Assembly: GCA_036822055.1 (NCBI GenBank)
Contig: DAISIK010000010.1
Coordinates: 13,834-77,833, forward strand
Source: DAISIK01 sp036822055
GTDB taxonomy: Bacteria; Verrucomicrobiota; Verrucomicrobiia; Opitutales; Puniceicoccaceae
DNA: 64,000 nt
Direction of reading: 5' to 3'
How positions within the stretch are numbered: the stretch's first letter is position 1; each line of letters opens with the position of its first letter. Of this stretch, positions 8,376 to 17,074 are shown piece by piece. A program made the position numbers and the translations under genes. The notes beneath the pieces are model-generated. The model made no database searches. It saw only the letters and a program-made list of their open reading frames with translations, and was not told the origin of the DNA.

Positions 8376-9143
8376 ATGGCTAAAAGCTTTAAGGCTCTCC
8401 CTTCAGTTTCCGGGGAACGGGTATCCCCGATCCGGCGGTATCAGGATCTCGTCATCGGCTCCCGTAAGTTGCGTTCTTTAATCGGTTACGAGCTGGTTCA
8501 GATATTTTCCTCGTGGGTTCCGGGAGCGCTGGGACTGCTTTTGAGAAAAAAATTATATCCCTTGCTCCTCGGCAGCTGTGGTAAGGGATGTATCTTCGGA
8601 AGAAATGTCGTATTGCGGCATCCATCACGAATCCATCTTTCGGACGGAGTGGTGGTTGACGATAACGTACTCCTCGATGCCAAAGGAGATGATTCGGAGG
8701 GGGGCATTTTTCTCGAGAAAGAAGCCTTCGTTGGCAGGGGTACAATCCTCAGTTGTAAGGGGGGACGAATCCATCTCGGAGAACGGGCAAACCTCGGCTT
8801 CTACGTAGAGATCTTTACCTCGAATCAGGTGTCGCTTGGCGCCGATGTAATGGTTGCCGCCTATTGTTATCTTGTTGGAGGCGGCAACTACTGCATGAAT
8901 CGCCGGGATCTGCCGATGAACCAACAGTATGATTACGAGGGAAAGGGAGGTATCGTAGTTGAGGACGACGTCTGGTTGGGGGCTCACGTTGTCGTGATGG
9001 ACGGCATCACCCTGGGCCGGGGGAGTGTGCTCGGAGCGGGGGCAGTGGTGACAAAATCAACGGGTGCCTATGAAATATGGGGTGGGGTTCCCGCCAAGTT
9101 CCTTCGAGAGCGTCCCGCCGAATCCGCAGACGCCAGCAATTGA
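8376..9143 (+). CDS. Left-handed beta-helix acyltransferase (hexapeptide repeat)
   Basis: Probable O- or N-acetyltransferase of the WcaF/maltose-acetyltransferase type. Residues from about 70 onwards are hexapeptide repeats; the C-terminal part has the family's VVVEDDVWLGAHVVVMDG, LGRGSVLGAGAVVTKS and GVPAKFLRER segments, with the usual interrupting loop (NYCMNRRDLPMNQQYDY) before them. The N-terminal 60 residues are basic and hydrophobic and may contact the membrane. It follows the ATP-grasp-like gene by 39 bp. Acceptor unknown: a polysaccharide, lipid or the product of the preceding enzyme. A GGGGAG lies upstream, rather far from the ATG. Confidence 0.8.
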   Translation: MAKSFKALPSVSGERVSPIRRYQDLVIGSRKLRSLIGYELVQIFSSWVPGALGLLLRKKLYPLLLGSCGKGCIFGRNVVLRHPSRIHLSDGVVVDDNVLLDAKGDDSEGGIFLEKEAFVGRGTILSCKGGRIHLGERANLGFYVEIFTSNQVSLGADVMVAAYCYLVGGGNYCMNRRDLPMNQQYDYEGKGGIVVEDDVWLGAHVVVMDGITLGRGSVLGAGAVVTKSTGAYEIWGGVPAKFLRERPAESADASN

Positions 9144-9150
9144 GGTTTAA

Positions 9151-9498
9151 TTAGCCGGGTGGCCATTGTAATTGTCGTCCACCAATCAGGTGGACATGCA
9201 GGTGCGGAACAGTCTCGCCGCCGTGCGGCCCGTTATTAATGACGATCCGATACCCTTGCTCAAGACCAAGATTCCTGGCCACTAAACCAGAGACAAAGAT
9301 CAAATGACCGAGAAGGGATTCATCCGTTTGTTTGGCCTCCCCGACTCGGTCAATCCGGCGACAGGGGACGATCAAAATGTGGGTCGGCGCCTGAGGATCA
9401 ATATCTCTGATGGCGACACATTGATCGTCCCGGTATTCGAAGGTTGCGGGGATTTCCCCGGCGATGATCTTTTCGAAGATGGAGGCTTCTGAGGACAT
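9151..9498 (-). CDS. HIT-family nucleotide hydrolase (HINT type)
   Basis: Small purine-nucleotide phosphoramidase-like protein. The histidine triad is in PHLHVHLIGG near the C-terminus, and the N-terminal SIFEKIIAGEIPA is the usual opening of bacterial HINT proteins, which is why I start at ATG 9498 (115 residues) rather than 12 codons upstream. Convergent with the acyltransferase gene, only 7 bp between stops, and 49 bp downstream of the FAD enzyme on the same strand. Confidence 0.93.
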   Translation of the reverse strand: MSSEASIFEKIIAGEIPATFEYRDDQCVAIRDIDPQAPTHILIVPCRRIDRVGEAKQTDESLLGHLIFVSGLVARNLGLEQGYRIVINNGPHGGETVPHLHVHLIGGRQLQWPPG

Positions 9499-9547
9499 GC
9501 CAGATTCATAAGCCAGCCCTTGGTGAGCTGGCAAATCTCAAAGAACA

Positions 9548-10792
9548 TCAACTGAGCAGGGCTTCGGCAGCTCGTAGACCCAGAGAAATGGCGCCCTCGA
9601 TCGACGGATGATCGAGGTCTTCGCTAGCAAGCCAAATTCCGGGGGACCGTTCTTCTGGGCACCTCGGAGTGGGCGGCCCTGGCGGAAACTCAGGGAGCGC
9701 GCGTTCAACTCGAGCTAATGAAAGTAAACGCCAAGAAGCGACCGATGCTCCAAACCAACTCGCAAGTTCCTGGCGAACAGCCTTTTCCAGATCTTCGGGG
9801 AGGTCCGTCCGGGGGAGAATGGTAACCGAGACCAAATGCTCGTCGCCTGAGCGGTAGCCCGAGGCGACGACCGTAGGGACGCAGAGGCTATTGATCAGGC
9901 CACCGTCTGCCGCGTTAAGAACTAGCCAAGGTCGTCCCACTGGTTTGCGGGGAGCAGAAAAATATAGGGCAATCACGGACTTCCAGGCGGTGGGTGGATG
10001 GTCAGAGGACGGCCCGAGAAGTTTCTGGGCTGATGCAGCATCGGTAGCGACAATGATTGGACCCCCGGAAACCGCTTCTCCACTCTCAAGGGTGACCCGT
10101 CCGGATTCGATCTTAACGACTTTGGAATGAAGCCGAATGGCATCCTCATTCAACCGTTGGGCAAGCTGCTGGGGGATCGATTCCATCCCCCCTTGGGGTA
10201 GACAAATCCCACCCTTTGAAAACATTCGGAAGGTGAATTCAAAGAGTTGGCTTGAGGTTCGAAGTTCATCTTCGAGGAAAACGCCTCCGTAAAACGGTCG
10301 AAAGAATCGATCAACCATCTGGTCCGAAAATCCGTGCTGCTTTAAATAGGAGAGGGTGGTCTGGGACGGACGATCCCAAATGGAATCGACGGGACCGCGG
10401 TTCACCTGCCTTCGAAGCGTGGCTATCCGCAGTTTGTCTGAAAAACCTCCGACCGGAGCCCGCAAGGTCGACCAAAAGGAGAGGGGGCGTCGGAAAGGAT
10501 CAACGACTCGATGGAAAACACCAGCAACCCGGATCATCGCACCGGGCTCAAAGTAACCAAGGTTGAGCGCTGGAAGGTCGAGTAGCTGGCTGGCGTTCGG
10601 ATAGGCATCGTTGAAGACCTGAAATCCACGGTCGAGCTGGAAGCCTTCCACCGAATCAGTGCGAATCCTCCCTCCGGGACGATCGGCCGCCTCGAGGATC
10701 AGCGGAGACAAGCCAGCAGCAACCAAACGAACGGCTGCAGCAAGCCCACAAATACCAGCCCCAACAATCAGAGGTCTGGTGGCCTCACTCAT
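9548..10792 (-). CDS. FAD-dependent amine-oxidase/phytoene-desaturase-like oxidoreductase
   Basis: The N-terminus (LIVGAGICGLAAAVRL followed by an acidic EAADRPGGR) is a Rossmann dinucleotide-binding site, with the GGRI box of the NAD(P)-binding amine oxidase superfamily. FQVFNDAYP near residue 58 and a C-terminal IWLASEDLDHPSIEGAI (flavin-contacting region) fit the protoporphyrinogen-oxidase/carotenoid-desaturase-like branch. 414 residues, no signal peptide. Its start overlaps the preceding small ORF by 4 bp (ATGA). Substrate cannot be assigned; no carotenoid or heme genes are adjacent. Confidence 0.82.
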   Translation of the reverse strand: MSEATRPLIVGAGICGLAAAVRLVAAGLSPLILEAADRPGGRIRTDSVEGFQLDRGFQVFNDAYPNASQLLDLPALNLGYFEPGAMIRVAGVFHRVVDPFRRPLSFWSTLRAPVGGFSDKLRIATLRRQVNRGPVDSIWDRPSQTTLSYLKQHGFSDQMVDRFFRPFYGGVFLEDELRTSSQLFEFTFRMFSKGGICLPQGGMESIPQQLAQRLNEDAIRLHSKVVKIESGRVTLESGEAVSGGPIIVATDAASAQKLLGPSSDHPPTAWKSVIALYFSAPRKPVGRPWLVLNAADGGLINSLCVPTVVASGYRSGDEHLVSVTILPRTDLPEDLEKAVRQELASWFGASVASWRLLSLARVERALPEFPPGPPTPRCPEERSPGIWLASEDLDHPSIEGAISLGLRAAEALLS

Positions 10793-10986
10793 AGCTCGTT
10801 GAGTGCCTTTTCGTAGGACCGTCCTTCGATGTAATGCCGAAGCTGTGGAGAAAGAGAATCCGGATCGAGGGAGTCGAGGTAGGTAAGCGCATCCATCAAT
10901 TCGCCAGGTTTGGGTTGGCCGTTAATGCCGCAGATTGTCTCAAGGTGACGCCTGATTTCAGCGACATGATCAGGTTGAGTTCTCAC
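10789..10986 (-). CDS. Small hypothetical protein between secA and the FAD enzyme
   Basis: A 65-residue protein (from GTG 10986) with no recognised domain; predicted mostly helical with an acidic, PxPGELMDALTYLDSLDP-type centre. The GTG overlaps the secA stop as GTGA and the stop overlaps the next start as ATGA, which strongly argues that it is a real, translated gene coupled to both. An in-frame ATG at 11004 inside secA is an alternative start. Confidence 0.65.
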   Translation of the reverse strand: MRTQPDHVAEIRRHLETICGINGQPKPGELMDALTYLDSLDPDSLSPQLRHYIEGRSYEKALNEL

Positions 10987-13985
10987 TTTTCGACCAGTTC
11001 CCATCCTTCGGAGCGGATCAAATGCTCGGCCTTCTTAAATTTAATCTTCTGGGTCTGGGTACCCCGCTTGATGGTGACCACCTCATTGCGCCCGACCTTG
11101 GGGACCTCCCGGCGAACCGGTTCAATTTTCGGGAGCGATACCTTGCTTTTGGGAGCTTGAGGTGACGAGGCGTTTCCGGTGGTGGTGCTGCCGCTCTGGA
11201 GTAAATTGGCACCTTCAGAAGGACCGGCTGTTCGGGAGGTGGCATTCATCCGGGCAAGCATGTTTTGGAAGGCCTGCAAATTGGTAGCTGAACGGAAGAG
11301 CGCTCCGCAGATCTCCCGCCTGACGTTTACCATGAGTTCCTCAAAGTAGGTGAAGGCCTCGGACTTGTATTCATTTAATGGATCCTTTTGGCCGTAGCCG
11401 CGCAGCCCTACGCTCCTTCTCAGCTCATCCATCTCCGTGAGATGGTCCTGCCAGAGCCGGTCGATAGAGCGTATGACGACGTAGCGAGCCAGCCCAATCA
11501 ATGCCTCGGGATCTTCAAATTCGGATCGACTCCTAAAGGCATTTTGAATCCGCTCGTTGATCAATTTCAGAGATTCTTCCGGATTGGGGATGAGTTCATC
11601 CTTTTTCAGGCTGATTGGGAAACTACCATTTACCCAGTGGATGAATGAGGTAATGGCATCTTCGTCTGGCTCACTTGAGCCATAGAGAACGTCCAGCCGT
11701 TCACCGACCTCTTCCGAGATCATTTCGAGTGCGATTTCAGAGGGGTTCTCGGAATGAATCGCCTCATTGCGAATTTCGTAGATGATTTCCCTTTGGCGAT
11801 TGAGAACGTCGTCGTACTGGAGGAGTCGCTTCCGAATCGAAAAGTTCTGCTGTTCGACCTTCTTTTGAGCGTTTTCGATCGACCAGTTCAAGGTTCCTCC
11901 CTCGAGAACCTCGTCCTCGGAGAAGCTCTTCTCCAACAACCGGGTGAGCGGTCCTGCGTTGGCAAAGAGACGCATCAAATCATCTTCGAGGGAAACAAAG
12001 AATTTAGTGGTTCCAGGGTCTCCCTGGCGGGCACAACGCCCGCGAAGCTGCCGATCAATTCGGCGGGATTCATGGCGTTCCGTACCGATGACGTAGAGTC
12101 CGCCCAGAGCTTCAACGCCCTCGCCGAGTTTGATGTCGGTTCCACGGCCAGCCATGTTGGTGGCAATCGTGACGGCGCCCTTAGAGCCAGCCTTGGAAAC
12201 GATATCAGCCTCCTGAGCATGAAACTTAGCGTTGAGGACGGTGTGCGGAATCTTTGATCGCTTAAGCATCCGGCTGAGAAGCTCGGATGCTTCGACCGAG
12301 GCAGTCCCAACCAAAACTGGCTGTCCCCGGCCATGGGCCTCTTCGATTTCCTTAAGGGCTGCATTGTATTTGGCTCGCCTGGTTTTGAATACGACGTCGT
12401 TAAGGTCCTCACGAATGCATTTTCGGTGGGTGGGAATAACCATCACGTTGGTGCGGTAGATGTCGTGAAGCTCTGAAGCCTCTGTCTCGGCCGTTCCGGT
12501 CATTCCTGCGAGCTGTTCGTAGAGGCGAAAGTAGTTTTGCAGGGTAATCGTTGCGTAGGTTTTGGTCTCTTTTTCGATTTTGACCCCCTCCTTGGCCTCG
12601 ACGGCTTGATGGAGACCCTCGCTCCAACGACGACCAGGCATGATCCGCCCGGTATTTTCATCGACGATCATAACCTTGCCGTCCTGGACGACATATTCGT
12701 CGTCCCTAGTGTAGAGGCTGTAGGCACGGAGAAGCTGGCTGATGGTGTGAATTTCCTCGCTGGCTGAGGAAAATTTATCCTGAGCTTCAGACTTAAGCCG
12801 CTCCCTTTCTCCCTCGCTAAGTGACTGATCGGCATCGATTCTTTGATAGGTCGATGGGAGATCCGGCAGGGTGAAGGCATCCCGGCTTCCCGGCCTGAGC
12901 AGTTCGCGCCCCTTCTCGGTGAGGTCGGCCTGATGCTGCTTTTCGTCGATGATGTAGAAGAGCTGTTCCTTTAATTTGTAGCGCTCTTGTTTCTTGAAGT
13001 CGTTGTTGATCTCCCCGTCGAATTTTTCAAACCGCTTTCGAAAACCAGGGTCCTCCATCAGCTTGAGCAGCTGTTTGTGCTTGGGCATCCCGTTCCGAAT
13101 CAACCAGGCCAGCTCAATGGCTCTCTGGTCAGCCGGATCTGCTTCAAGCGCTCGCCGCGCTTCGGTTCCGAACTCATTGCAAAGGGAGGACTGAGCGCGA
13201 ACCAGGCGCTCAATTTCGGGTTTCATGGCCAGGAAGGGGAGGGGGCGATCCTCCTGGGCAGGTCCGGAAATGATGAGAGGGGTGCGCGCCTCGTCGATGA
13301 GGATTGAGTCGGCCTCGTCGACGATGGCGAAGTAGTGCCCCCGCTGCACCTGGTCTTCAGCACGGGTGGCCATTCCATTGTCCCTCAGGTAGTCGAAACC
13401 AAATTCTGAAGCAGTGCCGTAGGTAATGTCCCGCGCGTACATTTCCCGCCGCTGGGCCGGGTCCATCTGGTTTTGGATGCATCCCACTGAAACGTCGAGG
13501 AAGTTGTAGAGGTTGCCCATCCAATCCGAATCCCGGAGGGCTAGGTAGTCGTTAACGGTTACCAGGTGGCACCCTTTCCCCGCGAGGGAGCGCAAATAAA
13601 ATGGGCTGGTCGCGACCAGCGTCTTTCCCTCTCCGGTAGCCATCTCGGCGATGTTCCCCTCGTGGAGGGCAATCCCGCCGAGAAGCTGTACATCATAGTG
13701 AACCATCTCCCATTTAAGCGGGTACCCACAGACGTTGAAGGTTTTTCCGCACAACCGGCGAGCGGCATTTTTGACGGCGGCGAAGGCCTCGGGAAGGATC
13801 GAGTCGAGGGTCTCGCCGTCCGCCACCCGCTTCCGAAACTCGGTTGTCTTGCCCCGCAAGGCCTCGTCCGAGAGGCGGGAATACTCTTCGTCGAGAAGGT
13901 TAATTCGAACGATGGTCGGGCGGCATCTGCGGATAAACTTCCGATAGTGCCGTCCCGATAGGGATTTGAAAAAAAGATTAATCAT
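10983..13985 (-). CDS. secA: Preprotein translocase ATPase SecA
   Basis: Motor ATPase of the Sec export channel. Walker A MATGEGKT is at residues 115-122, the Q-containing ALHEGNIAE block precedes it, and VDEADSILIDEARTPLIISG is motif II. At 1000 residues it is longer than the E. coli protein (901), partly because of a roughly 80-residue charged insertion after the LIISGPAQ segment, as seen in SecA of Bacteroidetes- and PVC-type bacteria. The C-terminus keeps VGRNE but lacks the cysteine-rich zinc motif that normally follows it; instead it ends in a basic tail (TIKRGTQTQKIKFKKAEHL). Downstream genes overlap its stop. Confidence 0.97.
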   Translation of the reverse strand: MINLFFKSLSGRHYRKFIRRCRPTIVRINLLDEEYSRLSDEALRGKTTEFRKRVADGETLDSILPEAFAAVKNAARRLCGKTFNVCGYPLKWEMVHYDVQLLGGIALHEGNIAEMATGEGKTLVATSPFYLRSLAGKGCHLVTVNDYLALRDSDWMGNLYNFLDVSVGCIQNQMDPAQRREMYARDITYGTASEFGFDYLRDNGMATRAEDQVQRGHYFAIVDEADSILIDEARTPLIISGPAQEDRPLPFLAMKPEIERLVRAQSSLCNEFGTEARRALEADPADQRAIELAWLIRNGMPKHKQLLKLMEDPGFRKRFEKFDGEINNDFKKQERYKLKEQLFYIIDEKQHQADLTEKGRELLRPGSRDAFTLPDLPSTYQRIDADQSLSEGERERLKSEAQDKFSSASEEIHTISQLLRAYSLYTRDDEYVVQDGKVMIVDENTGRIMPGRRWSEGLHQAVEAKEGVKIEKETKTYATITLQNYFRLYEQLAGMTGTAETEASELHDIYRTNVMVIPTHRKCIREDLNDVVFKTRRAKYNAALKEIEEAHGRGQPVLVGTASVEASELLSRMLKRSKIPHTVLNAKFHAQEADIVSKAGSKGAVTIATNMAGRGTDIKLGEGVEALGGLYVIGTERHESRRIDRQLRGRCARQGDPGTTKFFVSLEDDLMRLFANAGPLTRLLEKSFSEDEVLEGGTLNWSIENAQKKVEQQNFSIRKRLLQYDDVLNRQREIIYEIRNEAIHSENPSEIALEMISEEVGERLDVLYGSSEPDEDAITSFIHWVNGSFPISLKKDELIPNPEESLKLINERIQNAFRSRSEFEDPEALIGLARYVVIRSIDRLWQDHLTEMDELRRSVGLRGYGQKDPLNEYKSEAFTYFEELMVNVRREICGALFRSATNLQAFQNMLARMNATSRTAGPSEGANLLQSGSTTTGNASSPQAPKSKVSLPKIEPVRREVPKVGRNEVVTIKRGTQTQKIKFKKAEHLIRSEGWELVEK

Positions 13986-13991
13986 GAAAAC

Positions 13992-14927
13992 TCAAACATC
14001 CAAAAGACCGCGAAAGTAGCCGATGGTTCGCTTCAGCCCTTCCTCCAAGGGAATTTTTGGCTCCCAATCGAGGACTCGTCGGGCGAGGGTGATGTCCGGC
14101 TGACGTTGCTTGGGGTCGTCACTGGGCAAGTCCATGGTGACCAACTTTGACTTCCCTCCGACGAGGGAAAGAACCTTCTCGGCAAGTTCGCGGATGGTAA
14201 ATTCTCCGGGGTTCCCGATGTTGATCGGCCCAATCGTCTGGTCCTGATTCATGGTGCGAAAGATCGCCTCCACCAAATCGTCAACATAACAAAAGGAGCG
14301 GGTCTGCTGACCGTCTCCATAGATCGTGATGTCCTCGCCCTGCAGCGCCTGCACGATAAAATTGGAGACTACCCGCCCATCGTTCGGCAGCATTCTGGGC
14401 CCGTAGGTGTTGAAGATGCGGACCACTCGGACATCAACCCCATTCTGGCGATGATAGTCGAAGAAAAGGGTCTCGGCGCAGCGCTTGCCTTCGTCGTAAC
14501 AAGCCCGAATTCCGATCGGGTTGACGTTCCCACGGTAAGATTCTGGCTGAGGATGAACGTCGGGATCCCCATAGACCTCCGAAGTTGAGGCTTGCAGAGC
14601 CCTCGCTCCAACTCGCTTGGCGAGGCCGAGGGTATTGATCGCTCCCATCACAGAGGTTTTGACCGTCTTGATCGGGTTGTGCTGGTAAAATACGGGAGAG
14701 GCCGGGCAGGCGAGGTTGTAGATCTGATCGACCTCAAATTTGAAAGGATCCACAACGTCGTGCCGGATTAGCTCGAAATTCAAATGGTTCAGGAGGTGGG
14801 CCACGTTCGACTTTCGACCCGTGAAATGGTTGTCGAGGGCGATGACCTCGTCACCGCGTTCAATTAACTTCTCACAGAGGTGACTTCCAAGAAAGCCGGC
14901 TCCGCCTGTTACAAGAATTCGTGCCAT
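13992..14927 (-). CDS. uxs: UDP-glucuronate decarboxylase (UDP-xylose synthase)
   Basis: Extended SDR enzyme converting UDP-glucuronate to UDP-xylose for polysaccharide synthesis. ILVTGGAGFLGSHL at the N-terminus binds NAD; DNHFTGRK, the catalytic Tyr-Lys in ACYDEGKR, the TSEVYGDP block and RIFNTYGPRM are characteristic of this subfamily. 311 residues from ATG 14927; a TTG two codons earlier is also open. It precedes secA by 6 bp on the same strand. Confidence 0.93.
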   Translation of the reverse strand: MARILVTGGAGFLGSHLCEKLIERGDEVIALDNHFTGRKSNVAHLLNHLNFELIRHDVVDPFKFEVDQIYNLACPASPVFYQHNPIKTVKTSVMGAINTLGLAKRVGARALQASTSEVYGDPDVHPQPESYRGNVNPIGIRACYDEGKRCAETLFFDYHRQNGVDVRVVRIFNTYGPRMLPNDGRVVSNFIVQALQGEDITIYGDGQQTRSFCYVDDLVEAIFRTMNQDQTIGPINIGNPGEFTIRELAEKVLSLVGGKSKLVTMDLPSDDPKQRQPDITLARRVLDWEPKIPLEEGLKRTIGYFRGLLDV

Positions 14928-15152
14928 GTGCAATAGTGATTAAGCTGACCAGAAAAGATGGTTTCAGATCAGGATTCAACCCGCGAATTAAAGGATCCCG
15001 AGAATGCCTTTTCACCGGAGGCGAGAAAGGATCCCTAACAGCCTCCAAACCCTCCGAGAACTCATGGGCAGCAGCAGAAAGACAGGTGAGCCGAGGGCTG
15101 GATCAACGGCGGGAAAACCATGGGTATCGTGAGGGATGCCGCCACTGTTGGC

Positions 15153-15227
15153 TGGTGCGGGCGGAGGGAGTCGAACCCTCGTCTCAAGCTTGGGAAGCTC
15201 ACATAATAGCCGTTATACGACGCCCGC
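15153..15227 (-). tRNA. tRNA-Gly (anticodon CCC)
   Basis: On the minus strand a full cloverleaf folds: acceptor GCGGGCG pairs with the 3' CGCCCGC, the anticodon stem TGAGC/GCTTG encloses TTCCCAA giving anticodon CCC, and the T arm contains GGTTCGACTCC. Discriminator A and an encoded CCA end are at 15153-15156. It is very like the E. coli glyU sequence in acceptor and anticodon arm. The surrounding 14928-15297 holds no protein gene; it contains a direct repeat aaaggatccc near 14990 and 15028. Confidence 0.95.
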
Positions 15228-15297
15228 TTAGAATCTACTAGTGAAGCACGTGCAACAAGCGGTGAGCAAGTAGATTGTTGGCTCAGGATTGCCCAAG

Positions 15298-16836
15298 TCA
15301 CTTTGCCTCTTCAACAAACCGAGCTTCTCGAATCACGGTAATGCGGATGGTTCCAGGATAGTGCAACTGCTCCTCAATCTGGTTTCGGATCTTGAGGGAG
15401 ATTTTTCTCGCTTCTTCATCTGAGACCTTGCCCGGGTCGACAATCACCCGGATTTCGCGGCCTGCCTGAAGGGCGTAGCATTCACTCACCCCTTTGATCT
15501 CACGAGCGATGTCCTCGAGTGATCTCAGCCGCTGAATGAATCCCTGAGTGGAGTCGGACCGTGCTCCGGGACGAGCTGCCGAGAGCGTATCTGCCAACAT
15601 CAGCAGGCCGACAAATGGCGTAAAAGCCTCGACCTCTTCATGGCTTGCTTCGACGGCATTGACCACCTCAAGAGGCTCGCCGTAGCGACGCAAAAGGGCA
15701 CCTGCAGCAGCTGCATGGCTCCCCTCATATTCCTCGGACATCGCCTTGCCGATGTCATGAAAGAGACCAGCCCGTTTTGCCAAGACTGGATCCAAACCAA
15801 TTTCCGAGGCAAGCAAGGAGGAAAAGAAAGCCACCTCGATGGAATGGGAAAGGGTATTTTGACCGTTGGAGTGGCGAAAATGCAATTGGCCGAGCAGCGA
15901 AACGATCTCCGGGTGGACATTGTTGAGCTTCAGCTTGGAAACGGCTTCCTCCCCCAGGGCTATGGTGAGCTTTTTGACATCGGCATTCGCCTCCTGAACC
16001 GCTTCCTCAATGTTTGCCGGATGAATCCTGCCATCTAGAATCAATTTAACCAGAGCCTGACGGGCAATCTCGCGCCTTAACGGATCGAAAGCGGAGATGA
16101 GCACCATCCCGGGACTCTCGTCGATCATCAGGGTGGTGCCAGTTTCTGACTCAAAGCTCCGGATGTTGCGTCCCTCTCTCCCAATCAGGCGGCCCTTCAT
16201 TTCCTCGTTGGGAATTTCCACCTGGGTGAGGGTGTGTTCGTTCATGGCCTGGACACACATCCGCTGCATGGCCGAGAGAAGGGTCCGTTTTGCTTCGCTA
16301 TCAATTTGGGAAGCATTCCGCTGCTCAACGAAAAATGGTCGGCGGATTGACTCCGATCCGATGGATTTCGAAAGCTCGGCCCTCAGCTCTTCTTTAGCGT
16401 CATCAGCGCTGAGACCAGAGACTTTTGAAAGAGCTGCGGTCAGCCGATCTCTTTCGGCACTCAGGGCCTCAGTTTGCTCAAGAAGGGAAGCTTCTCGGGT
16501 CTTCAGTGCTGAGATTCGCCTCCGGTACTCTTCACGGGTGAGGGCGAGTGGAGTACCAAAGCGATCCTCCTCTGGCTGGCTGGGGTCCTGAGGCTGATTA
16601 CCGGACTCTCCTGAGCCGTTAGCCAGACCAACCCCATCATCTGCTGTGTGCTGCTGGAGGGAAGCGGTTGCCTCTGAGCGAAGCGCCTGCGGGGGGGGCA
16701 TTTCCTTGTTTTCGGTCTTAAGATTGATCTGGTTCTCAAGGACCAAAATCCTCTTTTGGAGCCACCGGAGAACAAAGACGACAACACCTCCGAGGATGGT
16801 CACCAAAATGAGAAATGGTGCATTTATACTATTCAT
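15298..16836 (-). CDS. rny: Ribonuclease Y
   Basis: Membrane-anchored endoribonuclease initiating mRNA decay. Residues about 7-25 form one transmembrane segment, followed by a low-complexity Gly/Ser/Gln/Pro linker (about 60-95) and coiled coil (about 105-150), then a KH domain with LIGREGRNIRSFE, then an HD domain with the metal-binding FHDIGKA and a second histidine in EASHEEVEAF, and LSAARPGARS. 512 residues, usual length. The disordered linker takes the place of part of the long coiled coil present in Bacillus RNase Y. Confidence 0.94.
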   Translation of the reverse strand: MNSINAPFLILVTILGGVVVFVLRWLQKRILVLENQINLKTENKEMPPPQALRSEATASLQQHTADDGVGLANGSGESGNQPQDPSQPEEDRFGTPLALTREEYRRRISALKTREASLLEQTEALSAERDRLTAALSKVSGLSADDAKEELRAELSKSIGSESIRRPFFVEQRNASQIDSEAKRTLLSAMQRMCVQAMNEHTLTQVEIPNEEMKGRLIGREGRNIRSFESETGTTLMIDESPGMVLISAFDPLRREIARQALVKLILDGRIHPANIEEAVQEANADVKKLTIALGEEAVSKLKLNNVHPEIVSLLGQLHFRHSNGQNTLSHSIEVAFFSSLLASEIGLDPVLAKRAGLFHDIGKAMSEEYEGSHAAAAGALLRRYGEPLEVVNAVEASHEEVEAFTPFVGLLMLADTLSAARPGARSDSTQGFIQRLRSLEDIAREIKGVSECYALQAGREIRVIVDPGKVSDEEARKISLKIRNQIEEQLHYPGTIRITVIREARFVEEAK

Positions 16837-16894
16837 CAGGCCTGAAAAGGACCGCTGGGAAACTGATTTTCCGAGCGGATGATTCGGAAATAGG

Positions 16895-16996
16895 TGAGGC
16901 CAGGTAACCTACGGCACACTCGAATCGCGACTACCGTTGCTCCCTTCCGGGCCTGGCGGGGTTCGCCCGACCGTCGTTGCATAGGCCCCGACCTCT
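16895..16996 (-). ncRNA. ffs: Signal recognition particle RNA (small bacterial type)
   Basis: Reading the minus strand, the apical domain is unmistakable: GAACCCCGCCAGG, then CCCGGAAGGGAGCAACGG (GGAA tetraloop and the Ffh-binding internal loop). The flanks GAGGTC...GGCCTC and GCCTATG...CCGTAGGT can pair to close the hairpin. Ends are estimated from that pairing and may be off by several bases. It lies between rny (58 bp downstream of this RNA) and the upstream hypothetical gene, on the same strand. Confidence 0.88.
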
Positions 16997-17074
16997 CTAG
17001 AAGACTCTCAAATTGACGGCTTGAATGCAAATACAATCGCTGGCTCATATGGTGGGCCGGCGCGTCGGGGACAA

